From Prevotella sp. CAG:732 (GTDB lineage: Bacteria > Bacteroidota > Bacteroidia > Bacteroidales > Bacteroidaceae): a DNA stretch of 21,031 nucleotides. A program made the translations under genes and the position numbers. The notes under the pieces were generated by a model. That model was not told where the DNA came from. It saw only the letters and a list, made by a program, of their open reading frames with translations, and searched no databases. Location of the stretch: positions 73,412-94,442 of the forward strand of contig FR893268.1 of the NCBI GenBank assembly GCA_000436035.1, written 5' to 3'. Below, piece by piece: positions 13,295-21,031 of this stretch; position 1 is the first letter of the stretch, and each line of letters starts with the position of its first letter.

Positions 13295-16200
13295 ATGAAA
13301 AGACTAGCATTTTTACTCTGGCTCCTCATAGAGGTATTCACCTTGTCGGCAAAAGATGATTATCCATTCTTGAATATTGGGTTGAGAGAAGGTTTATCCA
13401 ATGAATTCGTCAATGACCTGGTTATGGACGAACAGGGATTTCTTTGGGTTGCCACAGAGTCGGGACTGAACCGTATCGCAGGCAATAAATGCACAGTTTT
13501 CAAGACTAGCAACTCTAATATTGGAGCTGATTCTTTCATCAATTTACATTACAACAAGGAAAGCAACTCTATATGGATACTGTTCAAGAACGGAAAGATA
13601 GATGTTTTTAACTGCAAGACCCAAACTTTCAAGCATTTCTCCGACACGAAAGGAATGCTTCTACAAAATATCTCCGCTATCCATGGAGCATCTGATGGAG
13701 GTTTGTGGATTGCTTACTACAGCGGAGACATACAGCATTATAATATCAAAAAACAAAAATTTACAACTTATTCTAAACGACTGTTTCCCAAAAACAAGAA
13801 TGGTGTCAGATATATCATGGATGATGGAAATGACCATTTATATGTAGGCTTGCGAATGGATGGCATGTATGTTTATAACCTCAGGACAAGAAAAGCGAAG
13901 TTCTACAATCACAATCCTAAGGATGAGCAGAGCTTACCAGGCAATAACGTTCGCTCTATTTGTATTGACCACATGAAAAACATCTGGGTGGGCACCAATC
14001 TAGGATTGGCTTTATTTGATGAGGCATCAGGTAAATTTAGGACATTTAAGCCTGAGAAGCAGAATTTCCACACTCCAGCAGGCAACAATATCTATCAAAT
14101 TATGGAGATGGATAACCATACCTTATGGATTGCATCCGACATCGGAGGCATCAGCATACTCGACCTCAATCGCTATCAGCATCCACATACAGAAGAACTC
14201 TCTTTTCGGCAAATTACCAAGGAAAACAGTGGCTTGTCTTCCAATAATACCAGAAAGATCATACAAGATTCTTTTGGAAACATATGGATTGGCAACTTCA
14301 GCAGCGGCATCGACTTCATCGCTCAATCCACAGCCGACTTCTACACTTTAAAAAACTTGCAACAACCACTCTCCAATACTTCTGGCATCTATTGCGACCA
14401 CCAAGGCAATCTTTGGATAGGACAAGACAATCTCATCAGCCAATATAAGAATGGTCAAATCTTTCACGAGTGGGATTTCAGTAAATACCTCTTCAATACC
14501 TCTGCCACTGTTTATAACTTCATAGAAGACCATCAAGGCAACATTTGGTTTGGCACCAGCGACAATGGGGCGTTGGAATTCAATCCTCATACCCAGCAGT
14601 TTACGCATCATCTCCACATTCAAGGACTAGATGTACATGCACTTTATGAAGATAAGAATAGGACGATATGGATAGGAAGCGAAGATGGACTTTATACCAT
14701 TCAAAATGGAATAGAACGCAAAGAAAATGAGATGAACAAGGTGATGGGAATGACCAATAACATCATCTATTCCATCCAAGAAGATTCGTACGGTCAAATG
14801 TGGATAGGAAATTTATCTAAAGGCGTATTTGTTTTCAACAAGCACAAGAAACTCATCGCACACTTAGATGAGCAGAATAGATTGAAAAGTAATTCCATCA
14901 ACCAAATCCTCATCGATTCCTACAACGGAGTTTGGATTGCCACCTGCAAAGGATTGGCATACATTGAAGATCCTCTAAAGCCCAAGTGCGTCAAGATCTA
15001 TGATGAGCGACAAGGATTGAAAGATACCCATATTAGAGCTATTTGCGCAGATAAATTAGGGAATATCTGGGTAAGCATGTTCTCTGGGATTGCTTGTCTA
15101 GATTTGCACAAACAGCGCTTTTACAACTACGATTTCCAAAGCGGTGTCACGATAGGCAACTTTGTGGAAGCAGCTGCCGCCATAACATCCGACGGCACTA
15201 TCTATTTTGGTTCACCAAGTGGCGTGTGCTATTTCAATCCACAATTACTTTCTGAACAGAAGACGGTATCACAGGTAGAAATCATCGGTTGCGAGAGAGT
15301 GGGAAGATTGTCCGACCAATACCTTCATCGCCTCATTTCCCCAAATGAAGAGGGAGTGATACGCCTGAAATACGATGATAACACCTTTAAAATCAGCTTT
15401 ACGGCAAAGGATTTCTCACAAGAAGGAAAGGTGGAATATTCCTATATGATGAAGGGACTGGATGACCAATGGTTTGAAACAGAAGGCGACAAAGACGTAA
15501 CCTTCCGTAATCTCAAGCCTGGAAAATACACCTTTATCATCCGAGCAAAGCTCAAGAACCAAGACTGGAATGAAGCCTCTTCGGCAGAACTGAAAGTGGT
15601 GGTAACTCCTCCATTTTGGCTTACATGGTGGGCGAAACTGAGCTATACCTTACTGGCGTTGGGTATCATCAGCTATCTTTTACGCTCCTACCAAAAAGAA
15701 CTATTACTGCGCAATTCCTTGGCACGAACCCAATGGGAAAGTCAGCAAAAGCAGGAAGTAAACGAGGAAAGACTGCGCTTCTTTACCAATATCACGCATG
15801 AGCTACGCACACCTCTTACCCTCATCTTAGGTCCTCTGGAGGATTTGATAGAAGACAAGCGACTGCCCGATTTCGTGACAAAGAAGATTGAAAGCATCCA
15901 TACTAGCGCCGAGCGCCTGCTCAATCTCATCAACGACATCTTGGAATTCAGAAAGACAGAGACACAAAACCGGAAGTTGAGCGTGGCTCGTGCCAACTTG
16001 GGACACCTGATACGAGAAATCGGCATGAGATTCCAAGACCTCAACCACAATCCGAAAATCAAGATTTTGGTGGAGATACAAGAAGGCATTGAGGAGATGT
16101 ACTTTGATTCGGAAGTGATCACGACCGTCGTCAACAATCTCATGTCGAATGCCATCAAATACACGCCATCTGGCAGTATCACGCTCAGCCTATGCAAGAA

Positions 16201-17371
16201 TACCTCCGAATGGGTTTCCATATCCGTGGAAGACACCGGCTATGGCATCGCCAAGGAAGCCTTGCCACTTATCTGCGACAGATACTACCAGGAGAATGGC
16301 AAGCACCAAGCTTCGGGTACTGGCATCGGACTTGCATTGGTGAAATCCTTGGCACAGCTCCATGAGGCCGAACTTCAAATAGACAGTAAAAAGGGAGAAG
16401 GAAGCAAGTTTAGCTTTATCATAAGACTAAATAACACCTATCCAGAGGCCTTGCACAAAGACGACGAGAAGATAGATTTGACTGATGCCAACCATATCCC
16501 GTCAACAGAAGGCTCAAAGGAAGACTCTGAGGAAAGTGCAGAAAATCTGCGTCCTCTATTGCTCATCGTGGAAGACAACAGCGACATTCGCCAGTACATC
16601 GAAGATTCTCTCCAGGAGGATTATCGCATCCTACAAGCTTGCAACGGAAAGGAAGGCAAGGACTTGGCATTAGCACAAATGCCCGACCTCATCGTGAGCG
16701 ACATCATGATGCCTGAGATGGATGGCATAGAAATGACAAAGATCTTGAAAGAAGACATCAGAACCAGCCATATTCCTATCATTCTGTTGACTGCCAAGAC
16801 CAGCGCAAACGACCAACAGGAAGGCTATGATAGCGGAGCCGACTCTTATCTGATGAAGCCTTTTAGTGCCAAGCTACTTCAGAGTCGCATCAGAAACATC
16901 CTTTCTGGAAGAAGAAGATTGGCAGAATATATCGCACAACAGAATTTCTCCTCTATTCTATCCAAGGAAATGCCAACTGGAGAAAGCTGTCAGAAAAACG
17001 AGGAGACGCACCTTGAAATGGAATCTCCTACCGCTCAACTGAGTGAACTTGACAGAAAATTCTTAGAGAAACTCAACAACCTCATCGAGAAGCATATCAG
17101 CACCGATGACCTCGACATCGCCTTCATGACCGACAAGATGGCGATGAGCCACTCCACCTTCTACCGCAAGGTGAAAGCCCTAACGGGTATGAGAGCCAAC
17201 GAGTACATCAAGAAAGCCAAGCTACGTAAGAGCATGACACTCCTCCAGAACGAACAATATAGTATTTCGGAGGTGGCTATGCTGACAGGATTCAATAACA
17301 TAGGTAATTTCAGGGAAAGCTTCAAGCGAGAGTTTGGAATGACACCATCTGAGGTAAGGAATCATAAGTAA
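13295..17371 (+). CDS. hybrid two-component system regulator (PUL sensor kinase / AraC response regulator)
   Basis: One 1358-residue protein senses a glycan fragment in the periplasm and activates PUL transcription. A signal sequence or first membrane segment (1-19) is followed by about 14 Reg_prop blades with the motif I/LW-I/V-G-T-x-G-L (such as FLWVATESGLNRI, IWVGTNLGLALF, IWIGSEDGLYTI), as in two seven-bladed propellers. A Y_Y_Y domain spans ~695-770 and a transmembrane helix ~774-796. The HisKA box has His835 in ITHELRTPLT. The ATPase domain has N-box NNLMSNAIKYTP (Asn952), VEDTGYGIA and GTGIGLALV. The receiver has acidic residues Glu1093 and Asp1094, phospho-acceptor Asp1136 in SDIMMPEMDG and Lys1188. 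A C-terminal AraC-type helix-turn-helix spans ~1250-1355 (SISEVAMLTGFNNIGNFRESF). All catalytic residues are present, so it appears functional. It is divergent from the GH43-GH115 gene and next to susCD, its probable targets. Confidence 0.97.
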   Translation: MKRLAFLLWLLIEVFTLSAKDDYPFLNIGLREGLSNEFVNDLVMDEQGFLWVATESGLNRIAGNKCTVFKTSNSNIGADSFINLHYNKESNSIWILFKNGKIDVFNCKTQTFKHFSDTKGMLLQNISAIHGASDGGLWIAYYSGDIQHYNIKKQKFTTYSKRLFPKNKNGVRYIMDDGNDHLYVGLRMDGMYVYNLRTRKAKFYNHNPKDEQSLPGNNVRSICIDHMKNIWVGTNLGLALFDEASGKFRTFKPEKQNFHTPAGNNIYQIMEMDNHTLWIASDIGGISILDLNRYQHPHTEELSFRQITKENSGLSSNNTRKIIQDSFGNIWIGNFSSGIDFIAQSTADFYTLKNLQQPLSNTSGIYCDHQGNLWIGQDNLISQYKNGQIFHEWDFSKYLFNTSATVYNFIEDHQGNIWFGTSDNGALEFNPHTQQFTHHLHIQGLDVHALYEDKNRTIWIGSEDGLYTIQNGIERKENEMNKVMGMTNNIIYSIQEDSYGQMWIGNLSKGVFVFNKHKKLIAHLDEQNRLKSNSINQILIDSYNGVWIATCKGLAYIEDPLKPKCVKIYDERQGLKDTHIRAICADKLGNIWVSMFSGIACLDLHKQRFYNYDFQSGVTIGNFVEAAAAITSDGTIYFGSPSGVCYFNPQLLSEQKTVSQVEIIGCERVGRLSDQYLHRLISPNEEGVIRLKYDDNTFKISFTAKDFSQEGKVEYSYMMKGLDDQWFETEGDKDVTFRNLKPGKYTFIIRAKLKNQDWNEASSAELKVVVTPPFWLTWWAKLSYTLLALGIISYLLRSYQKELLLRNSLARTQWESQQKQEVNEERLRFFTNITHELRTPLTLILGPLEDLIEDKRLPDFVTKKIESIHTSAERLLNLINDILEFRKTETQNRKLSVARANLGHLIREIGMRFQDLNHNPKIKILVEIQEGIEEMYFDSEVITTVVNNLMSNAIKYTPSGSITLSLCKNTSEWVSISVEDTGYGIAKEALPLICDRYYQENGKHQASGTGIGLALVKSLAQLHEAELQIDSKKGEGSKFSFIIRLNNTYPEALHKDDEKIDLTDANHIPSTEGSKEDSEESAENLRPLLLIVEDNSDIRQYIEDSLQEDYRILQACNGKEGKDLALAQMPDLIVSDIMMPEMDGIEMTKILKEDIRTSHIPIILLTAKTSANDQQEGYDSGADSYLMKPFSAKLLQSRIRNILSGRRRLAEYIAQQNFSSILSKEMPTGESCQKNEETHLEMESPTAQLSELDRKFLEKLNNLIEKHISTDDLDIAFMTDKMAMSHSTFYRKVKALTGMRANEYIKKAKLRKSMTLLQNEQYSISEVAMLTGFNNIGNFRESFKREFGMTPSEVRNHK

Positions 17372-17832
17372 ATATTGATGGAATCAAAGTGATAAATACT
17401 AACTCCAATTATAATTGTGACGGATTGGATCCCGATGGTTGCAAGAATGTGATTATCCGTAATTGCCATATCGAGTCACACGATGATGCCATGTGCCTAA
17501 AGAGTGCAAGCGGACAAGCCAATGAGAACATTCTTATTGAGAATTGCAAGTTCTACTCCACCTGCAATGCTTTCAAGTTTGGCACAGACACACAGCGAGA
17601 CTTCCGCAACATCTATGCCCGCAACCTCTTGTCGGGGTCACTGACAGAGTCTTCCAATAATTTTCTGAAGCGTAAAGATTGCAGCACAGGAATCACCTTG
17701 GAAACTGTGGATGGTGGCAACGCAGAAGAACTTTACTCTCAGAAACGTTCACTTACAAAGTATTGGTGGCGGCAAAGAGAATCTTCGCGACAGAAATATC
17801 CTGCCGTCTTCCTTTTTAGAAAGAAGATTTAA
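17371..17832 (+). pseudogene. GH28 (polygalacturonase-type) gene fragment, truncated at both ends
   Basis: The frame encodes about 150 residues against the ~450 usual for bacterial GH28. GH28-like text begins at the regulator's stop codon (NIDGIKVINTNSNYNC), with no promoter, start region or signal peptide. NCDGLDPDGCKNV carries the first Asp motif of the family (N-x-D-G-x-D) and ESHDDAMCLKS the DD motif. NCKFYSTCNAFKFGTDTQRDF and GITLETVDGGNAEELY continue the right-handed beta-helix. After about 17740 the text no longer looks like a beta-helix (SQKRSLTKYWWRQRESS) and soon stops. The N-terminal third and the C-terminal third, including the RIK-type motif, are missing. A GTG at 17389 could open a 147-residue product, but it would be an incomplete helix and probably inactive. 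An intact ancestor would have cut a galacturonan or related pectic backbone, matching the PUL setting. Confidence 0.8.
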
Positions 17833-17860
17833 TAATTTGTTATCCTAAAACAATCTTCTT
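17807..17860 (+). repeat. two competing hairpins after the GH28 remnant
   Basis: TCTTC (17807-17811) can pair with GAAGA (17823-17827), extended by three inner pairs. Alternatively AAGAAGATT (17821-17829) pairs perfectly with AATCTTCTT (17852-17860) across a 22-nt loop. The two exclude each other. Neither is GC-rich or has a strong T tract, so termination of the convergent transcripts here is uncertain. An A/T-rich stretch with CTAACTAACTAA (17885-17896) fills the rest up to the SusD stop at 17917. Confidence 0.4.
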
Positions 17861-17916
17861 AACTTAAAAACTAACTTTTCTAAACTAACTAACTAATTTC
17901 CTAAAGTAAATTGACA

Positions 17917-19944
17917 CTACTTCTCTGCTGGCATATCTGGCTCAGAAGGCCAATATGGATTTTGATACAGAGGAGACTCACTGACAGTCTTATAATCTGG
18001 AGCCGACAACTGCATCTCCTTAACAGGCACAGCTTGCAAGTAATGAGCCATGTGCCAAGTATAGCCATCTCGATAGAGATTACTAGAAGTCATGTTCTTC
18101 TCATATGGACGTAGATAATCACTCAACTGCGGACTTGAGACCTTAGCTCTATTACTACCATCATAGTTGGCCTCTGTAAAGTTATAGTAATGAGTCATAT
18201 CAGAGTTCCAAAGTTTCATACCTTCTACATGATAATGCTCTGTCATCATTTGGTCGAGAGATCTCCAGCGCTGCAAGTCCATCCATCTCAAAGCTTCTCC
18301 CATCAATTCGTCACGGCGCTCACGGCGAATATTGTAGAGGATAGGATCATCAAGCAACTTGCCTGCACTATAGGCACCCCAATCCAACTTTTCCTTCTCC
18401 ATCTCTGTAGCAGCAATGGTTGTGTTAGGATCGATGGCATCACCAGAGAAACCAGCTTTCTCACGGATTATCTTCCAGTAACCAAGAACCTTACCACTCA
18501 AACTATGAGTCAACATATACTCAGCCTCCATATAGTTGAGCAAAGCCTCACGAGCACGGAATGCACAAGAGGCATTTGCAGACTTATCCTTCTGGCACTG
18601 CTTACGATCGAAAGTACCTCCCTTGCGCAAGCAATAGCCTGTAACATACAACCAGTTCTGGGCATCACCATTAGTAATGTCTGGATACGCAGGTTCTACG
18701 TTTATATAACGGTCACCCTGTGCATAATCCATATTTTTGAAACAGTTAATCTGTCCTGGAGTTTTTAGGAATATCTTTAAACGTGGATCACGATGCTCAG
18801 CCACCTTGCTCACACTGTTGTCATCGTAAACGAAACCATCATGTTCCGCATAGATAGGCTTACCATCTTCCATCAGGAAACTTTCCACCATACTACGAGT
18901 TACACCTGTACCATAGTTGTTACGTTGCACAGCATCCTCAATGATATTAGTATGACCTTGACTGGCATTGTACTCACGCCAAAGCAACACCTCATCATAT
19001 TTTGACATATCTGTGGTACCAAACATTTCAAAGTAAGGATTTGAATCACCTTCCTTCTGAGGAACCACACCATTATTCGCCGTCAAGCTACCTTTATACT
19101 TCTCTGCTACCGTTTCAGCAGCCTCAGCTGCAGTAGTCAAGAAATACTTGATTTCATTGTCGATATTGCCAGATGGGTACTGGTAGTTCGCATTGTAGTC
19201 CTTAGTCTTGCCTGGCCATCCCTCACCATTAGGCACGAATGCTGTGCCCTTGAAATAGTTGAGGAAAGTTCCCTCATAAAGAGCCACACGAGACTTCACG
19301 AGCATCGCCACATCTCTGGATACACGAGTATGACGCTTCTCAAAGTTATCCGACATATAAGTCATAGCAGTATCCAAGTTAGCAATGATGAATCGAGCCA
19401 CCTCGTTACGAGGGCTTCGTTTGTCATTAGCTAACAACTTAGGCTCATTATCCGTCTGTACCGCAGTAAGAATAGGATAGTCACCCCATAAACGGAGCTT
19501 ACCAAAGTATTCCCAAGCTCTAAAAAAGTATAATTCACCGAGATATTGACGAATGTTTTTGTCTTTGCCAGTAATTTTCTTATTATTGTAGTTGGTAAGA
19601 CAAGTGTTCAACTTGTAGTTAATGGCACGAATGGTACTAAAATTCCAGTTACCATTGGTAAGTCCTACCTTCCACTGACCATCCAAGTACTTACTATCAG
19701 AGCCACTTCCTGCTTGATTATCAGTATTCACATCACTACTATAGAGGCCATAGCCATAACCATGAGATGGCAACTGATCGTAGAAACTGTTGGCACATGC
19801 CATTACCTGGTCTTCTGTCTTAAAATAAGACTCAGGAGTAAGATATGATGGAGGCTCTTGATCGAGCAAGTCATCGCAAGATACTAGCACACTCCCCAAA
19901 GATAGTGCCAATACGACACCGGAAATATAATGATTCATTTTCAT
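17917..19944 (-). CDS. SusD/RagB-like starch- or glycan-binding outer-membrane lipoprotein
   Basis: The 675-residue protein starts with a lipoprotein signal (lipobox LVSC, Cys23), followed by DDLLDQEP, an acidic sequence of the kind that sends Bacteroidota lipoproteins to the cell surface. SusD-like features follow: YLTPESYFKTEDQVMACANSFY near the N-terminus, the helical TPR-like part YLGELYFFRAWEYFGKLRLWGDYPI, and the C-terminal IRRERRDELMGEALRWMDLQRW typical of RagB/SusD. SusD proteins form the lid over a SusC channel and capture the oligosaccharide before import. At 675 residues it is somewhat longer than most members (about 500-600). It begins 13 bp after the SusC stop on the same strand, so the two are one operon. 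A second ATG at 19938 (MNHYIS) is an alternative start. The gene is convergent with the regulator and GH28 remnant. The glycan cannot be read from the sequence. Confidence 0.96.
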   Translation of the reverse strand: MKMNHYISGVVLALSLGSVLVSCDDLLDQEPPSYLTPESYFKTEDQVMACANSFYDQLPSHGYGYGLYSSDVNTDNQAGSGSDSKYLDGQWKVGLTNGNWNFSTIRAINYKLNTCLTNYNNKKITGKDKNIRQYLGELYFFRAWEYFGKLRLWGDYPILTAVQTDNEPKLLANDKRSPRNEVARFIIANLDTAMTYMSDNFEKRHTRVSRDVAMLVKSRVALYEGTFLNYFKGTAFVPNGEGWPGKTKDYNANYQYPSGNIDNEIKYFLTTAAEAAETVAEKYKGSLTANNGVVPQKEGDSNPYFEMFGTTDMSKYDEVLLWREYNASQGHTNIIEDAVQRNNYGTGVTRSMVESFLMEDGKPIYAEHDGFVYDDNSVSKVAEHRDPRLKIFLKTPGQINCFKNMDYAQGDRYINVEPAYPDITNGDAQNWLYVTGYCLRKGGTFDRKQCQKDKSANASCAFRAREALLNYMEAEYMLTHSLSGKVLGYWKIIREKAGFSGDAIDPNTTIAATEMEKEKLDWGAYSAGKLLDDPILYNIRRERRDELMGEALRWMDLQRWRSLDQMMTEHYHVEGMKLWNSDMTHYYNFTEANYDGSNRAKVSSPQLSDYLRPYEKNMTSSNLYRDGYTWHMAHYLQAVPVKEMQLSAPDYKTVSESPLYQNPYWPSEPDMPAEK

Positions 19945-19957
19945 AATTATCTTATGT

Positions 19958-21031
19958 TTACAATGTTACACTTAAACCGAAAGAATAGGTTCTAGACAGT
20001 GGATAAGCAGCACCGCCATTACTAGAAATGGTTTCTGGATCAAACTGCTTGTCCAAGCTCGTTCCTGTCCAAAGATTCTCACCAGAGAAATATACACGAA
20101 GTTTATTGATGCCCCACTTGTTGGTCAAAGCAGCAGGAATGGTATAACCCAAGGTGAGGTTCTTCAATCGAATGTACGCAGCATTTTGCAGATACTTGGT
20201 CTGGCACTTCAAGTTCTTGCTAGAACCCTGAATTGGACGTGGCAGATAAGAATCTGTATTTACGCTCATCGTACCCTGCTTAACAGACCAAGAATTCTCA
20301 TCACGGAAGTAATCTTCCATCTCGGTAAGACCCGCACAGTTCCACTGGTCGCCGGTGTAACCAAACATAAACTGACTACCCTGCCAATAATCACGCTTCA
20401 TCACACCCTGGAAGAACATTCTCAAGTCAAATCCCTTCCATGATGCATTGAGGTCAAGACCAAACTGGAAACGAGGAGTTGAGTTACCTATCACCTTACG
20501 GTCGCCTGGATTGTCAAGCGTGCTACTTCCCGAAGAAATCTTGCCATCGCCATTAATATCCTTGTACATGACATCACCTGCAGCCCACTTGCTACCCATG
20601 GCATCCTGTCCGCCATTAGGCAATGAAGCCAAGTGTTCTTTCATCTCTTGATCGGTCTTAGCTATACCTACAGTCTCATAGCCCCAGAGTTCTCCCGTAT
20701 ATCTACCCTCGATGTAAGAGCCAATAGAATTGGTTGGGTTGTTCTTATACTTGGTGATTTTGGTACGAGAATCGTAGAGAGAGAACTTAGCACCATATTG
20801 GAGACCATTTGACATGCGATCATTCCATCCGATGCTGAACTCCCATCCACGAGCTTGAAGGTCGGTATTATTAGTTTTAGGAGCACTTGTACCTAGGATA
20901 GCAGGCAATGCCTGACCCGCACCCACCATGTCGTGAGTATTACGAGTGTACCAGTTGAACGAACCTGTCAAACGATTATGCAACAATGCCCAGTCAAGAC
21001 CAATGTTGTAAGTGGCCACTCTTTCCCAAGT
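19958..21031 (-). CDS. SusC/RagA-like TonB-dependent outer-membrane receptor, C-terminal part (5' end outside window)
   Basis: The reverse strand is open from the window edge to a TAA at 19960-19958, giving 357 residues. This is the last third of a SusC-like protein, usually about 1000 residues. The visible part is the end of the beta-barrel: WALLHNRLTGSFNWYTRNTHDM, the strand LQARGWEFSIGW, a conserved SusC segment GDVMYKDINGDGKIS with DNPGDRKVIGNSTPRFQFGLDL, and the C-terminus INKLRVYFSGENLWTGTS ... YSFGLSVTL, whose last strand is the barrel-assembly signal. SusC channels import oligosaccharides across the outer membrane with energy from TonB-ExbBD. The DxNxDGxI stretch is an acidic loop that may bind calcium. 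The plug domain, carboxypeptidase-like N-terminal domain and promoter lie outside the window. The SusD gene follows after 13 bp. Confidence 0.97.
   Translation of the reverse strand, partial: TWERVATYNIGLDWALLHNRLTGSFNWYTRNTHDMVGAGQALPAILGTSAPKTNNTDLQARGWEFSIGWNDRMSNGLQYGAKFSLYDSRTKITKYKNNPTNSIGSYIEGRYTGELWGYETVGIAKTDQEMKEHLASLPNGGQDAMGSKWAAGDVMYKDINGDGKISSGSSTLDNPGDRKVIGNSTPRFQFGLDLNASWKGFDLRMFFQGVMKRDYWQGSQFMFGYTGDQWNCAGLTEMEDYFRDENSWSVKQGTMSVNTDSYLPRPIQGSSKNLKCQTKYLQNAAYIRLKNLTLGYTIPAALTNKWGINKLRVYFSGENLWTGTSLDKQFDPETISSNGGAAYPLSRTYSFGLSVTL

Noticed and set aside
13295..14700. Regularly spaced similar segments in the regulator gene, considered as a DNA repeat array
   Set aside because: They are the propeller blades of the sensor domain; similarity is at protein level and the DNA has diverged.
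17883..17896. Tandem CTAA units, considered as a short repeat array
   Set aside because: Only about three units in A/T-rich DNA; no flanking repeats, spacers or known function. Probably low-complexity intergenic DNA.
18190..18768. A 192-codon open frame on the plus strand
   Set aside because: Antisense to the susD gene, with no family features of its own.
1..21031. Search by eye for CRISPR arrays, tRNA or rRNA genes, transposases, integrases and phage genes
   Set aside because: Nothing seen: no repeated direct repeats with spacers, no tRNA-like cloverleaf in the intergenic regions, and no mobile-element protein motifs.

Overview
The window looks like a chromosomal segment from a Bacteroidota gut-type bacterium, most likely Prevotellaceae (Prevotella/Segatella). 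The reasons are the SusC/SusD pair, the hybrid two-component regulator with 14 propeller blades, the fused FeoA-FeoB transporter, the long SecA with extra insertions, signal peptides ending in '-AQ', and six upstream sites that match the Bacteroidota sigma -7 element TAnnTTTG. The genus is an inference; no rRNA gene or other marker is present.

Left part (1-9218), housekeeping. A FadL-like outer-membrane protein gene runs off the left edge on the minus strand. It is divergent from a plus-strand pair: a DUF4105/Lnb-N type periplasmic protein with a polytopic C-terminus (1247-2551) and a small secreted protein of unknown function (2607-2981). Then come secA (3118-6471) with its own promoter and a clear intrinsic terminator, and a feoA-feoB fusion for ferrous iron uptake (6654-9149). 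A perfect 46-bp palindrome (9173-9218) closes feoAB and also ends the convergent gene to its right.

Right part (9219-21031), a polysaccharide utilisation locus (PUL). A minus-strand gene encodes one secreted 1200-residue protein with an N-terminal GH43 exo-beta-1,3-galactanase-like domain and a C-terminal GH115 alpha-glucuronidase domain. A 473-bp intergenic region separates it from the divergent hybrid two-component regulator (13295-17371). That region holds two divergent promoters, an inverted repeat over the regulator's -33 box, a broken short reading frame with signal-peptide character, and a terminator-like hairpin in the leader of the GH43-GH115 gene. Directly after the regulator's stop codon lies the middle of a GH28 (polygalacturonase-type) gene with both ends missing. 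A SusD-like lipoprotein and the C-terminal part of a SusC-like TonB-dependent receptor follow on the minus strand and run off the right edge.

How they may work together (inference): the SusCD pair imports an oligosaccharide, the regulator senses a breakdown product in the periplasm, and the GH43-GH115 protein trims galactose and glucuronic acid from it. A decorated type II arabinogalactan or pectic arabinogalactan side chain fits best. The GH28 remnant and the broken short frame suggest that the locus has lost parts by deletion. I see no tRNA, rRNA, CRISPR array, insertion sequence or phage gene. I do not see a clearly new defence or mobile system; the most unusual items are the GH43-GH115 fusion, its leader, and the deletion scars around the regulator.
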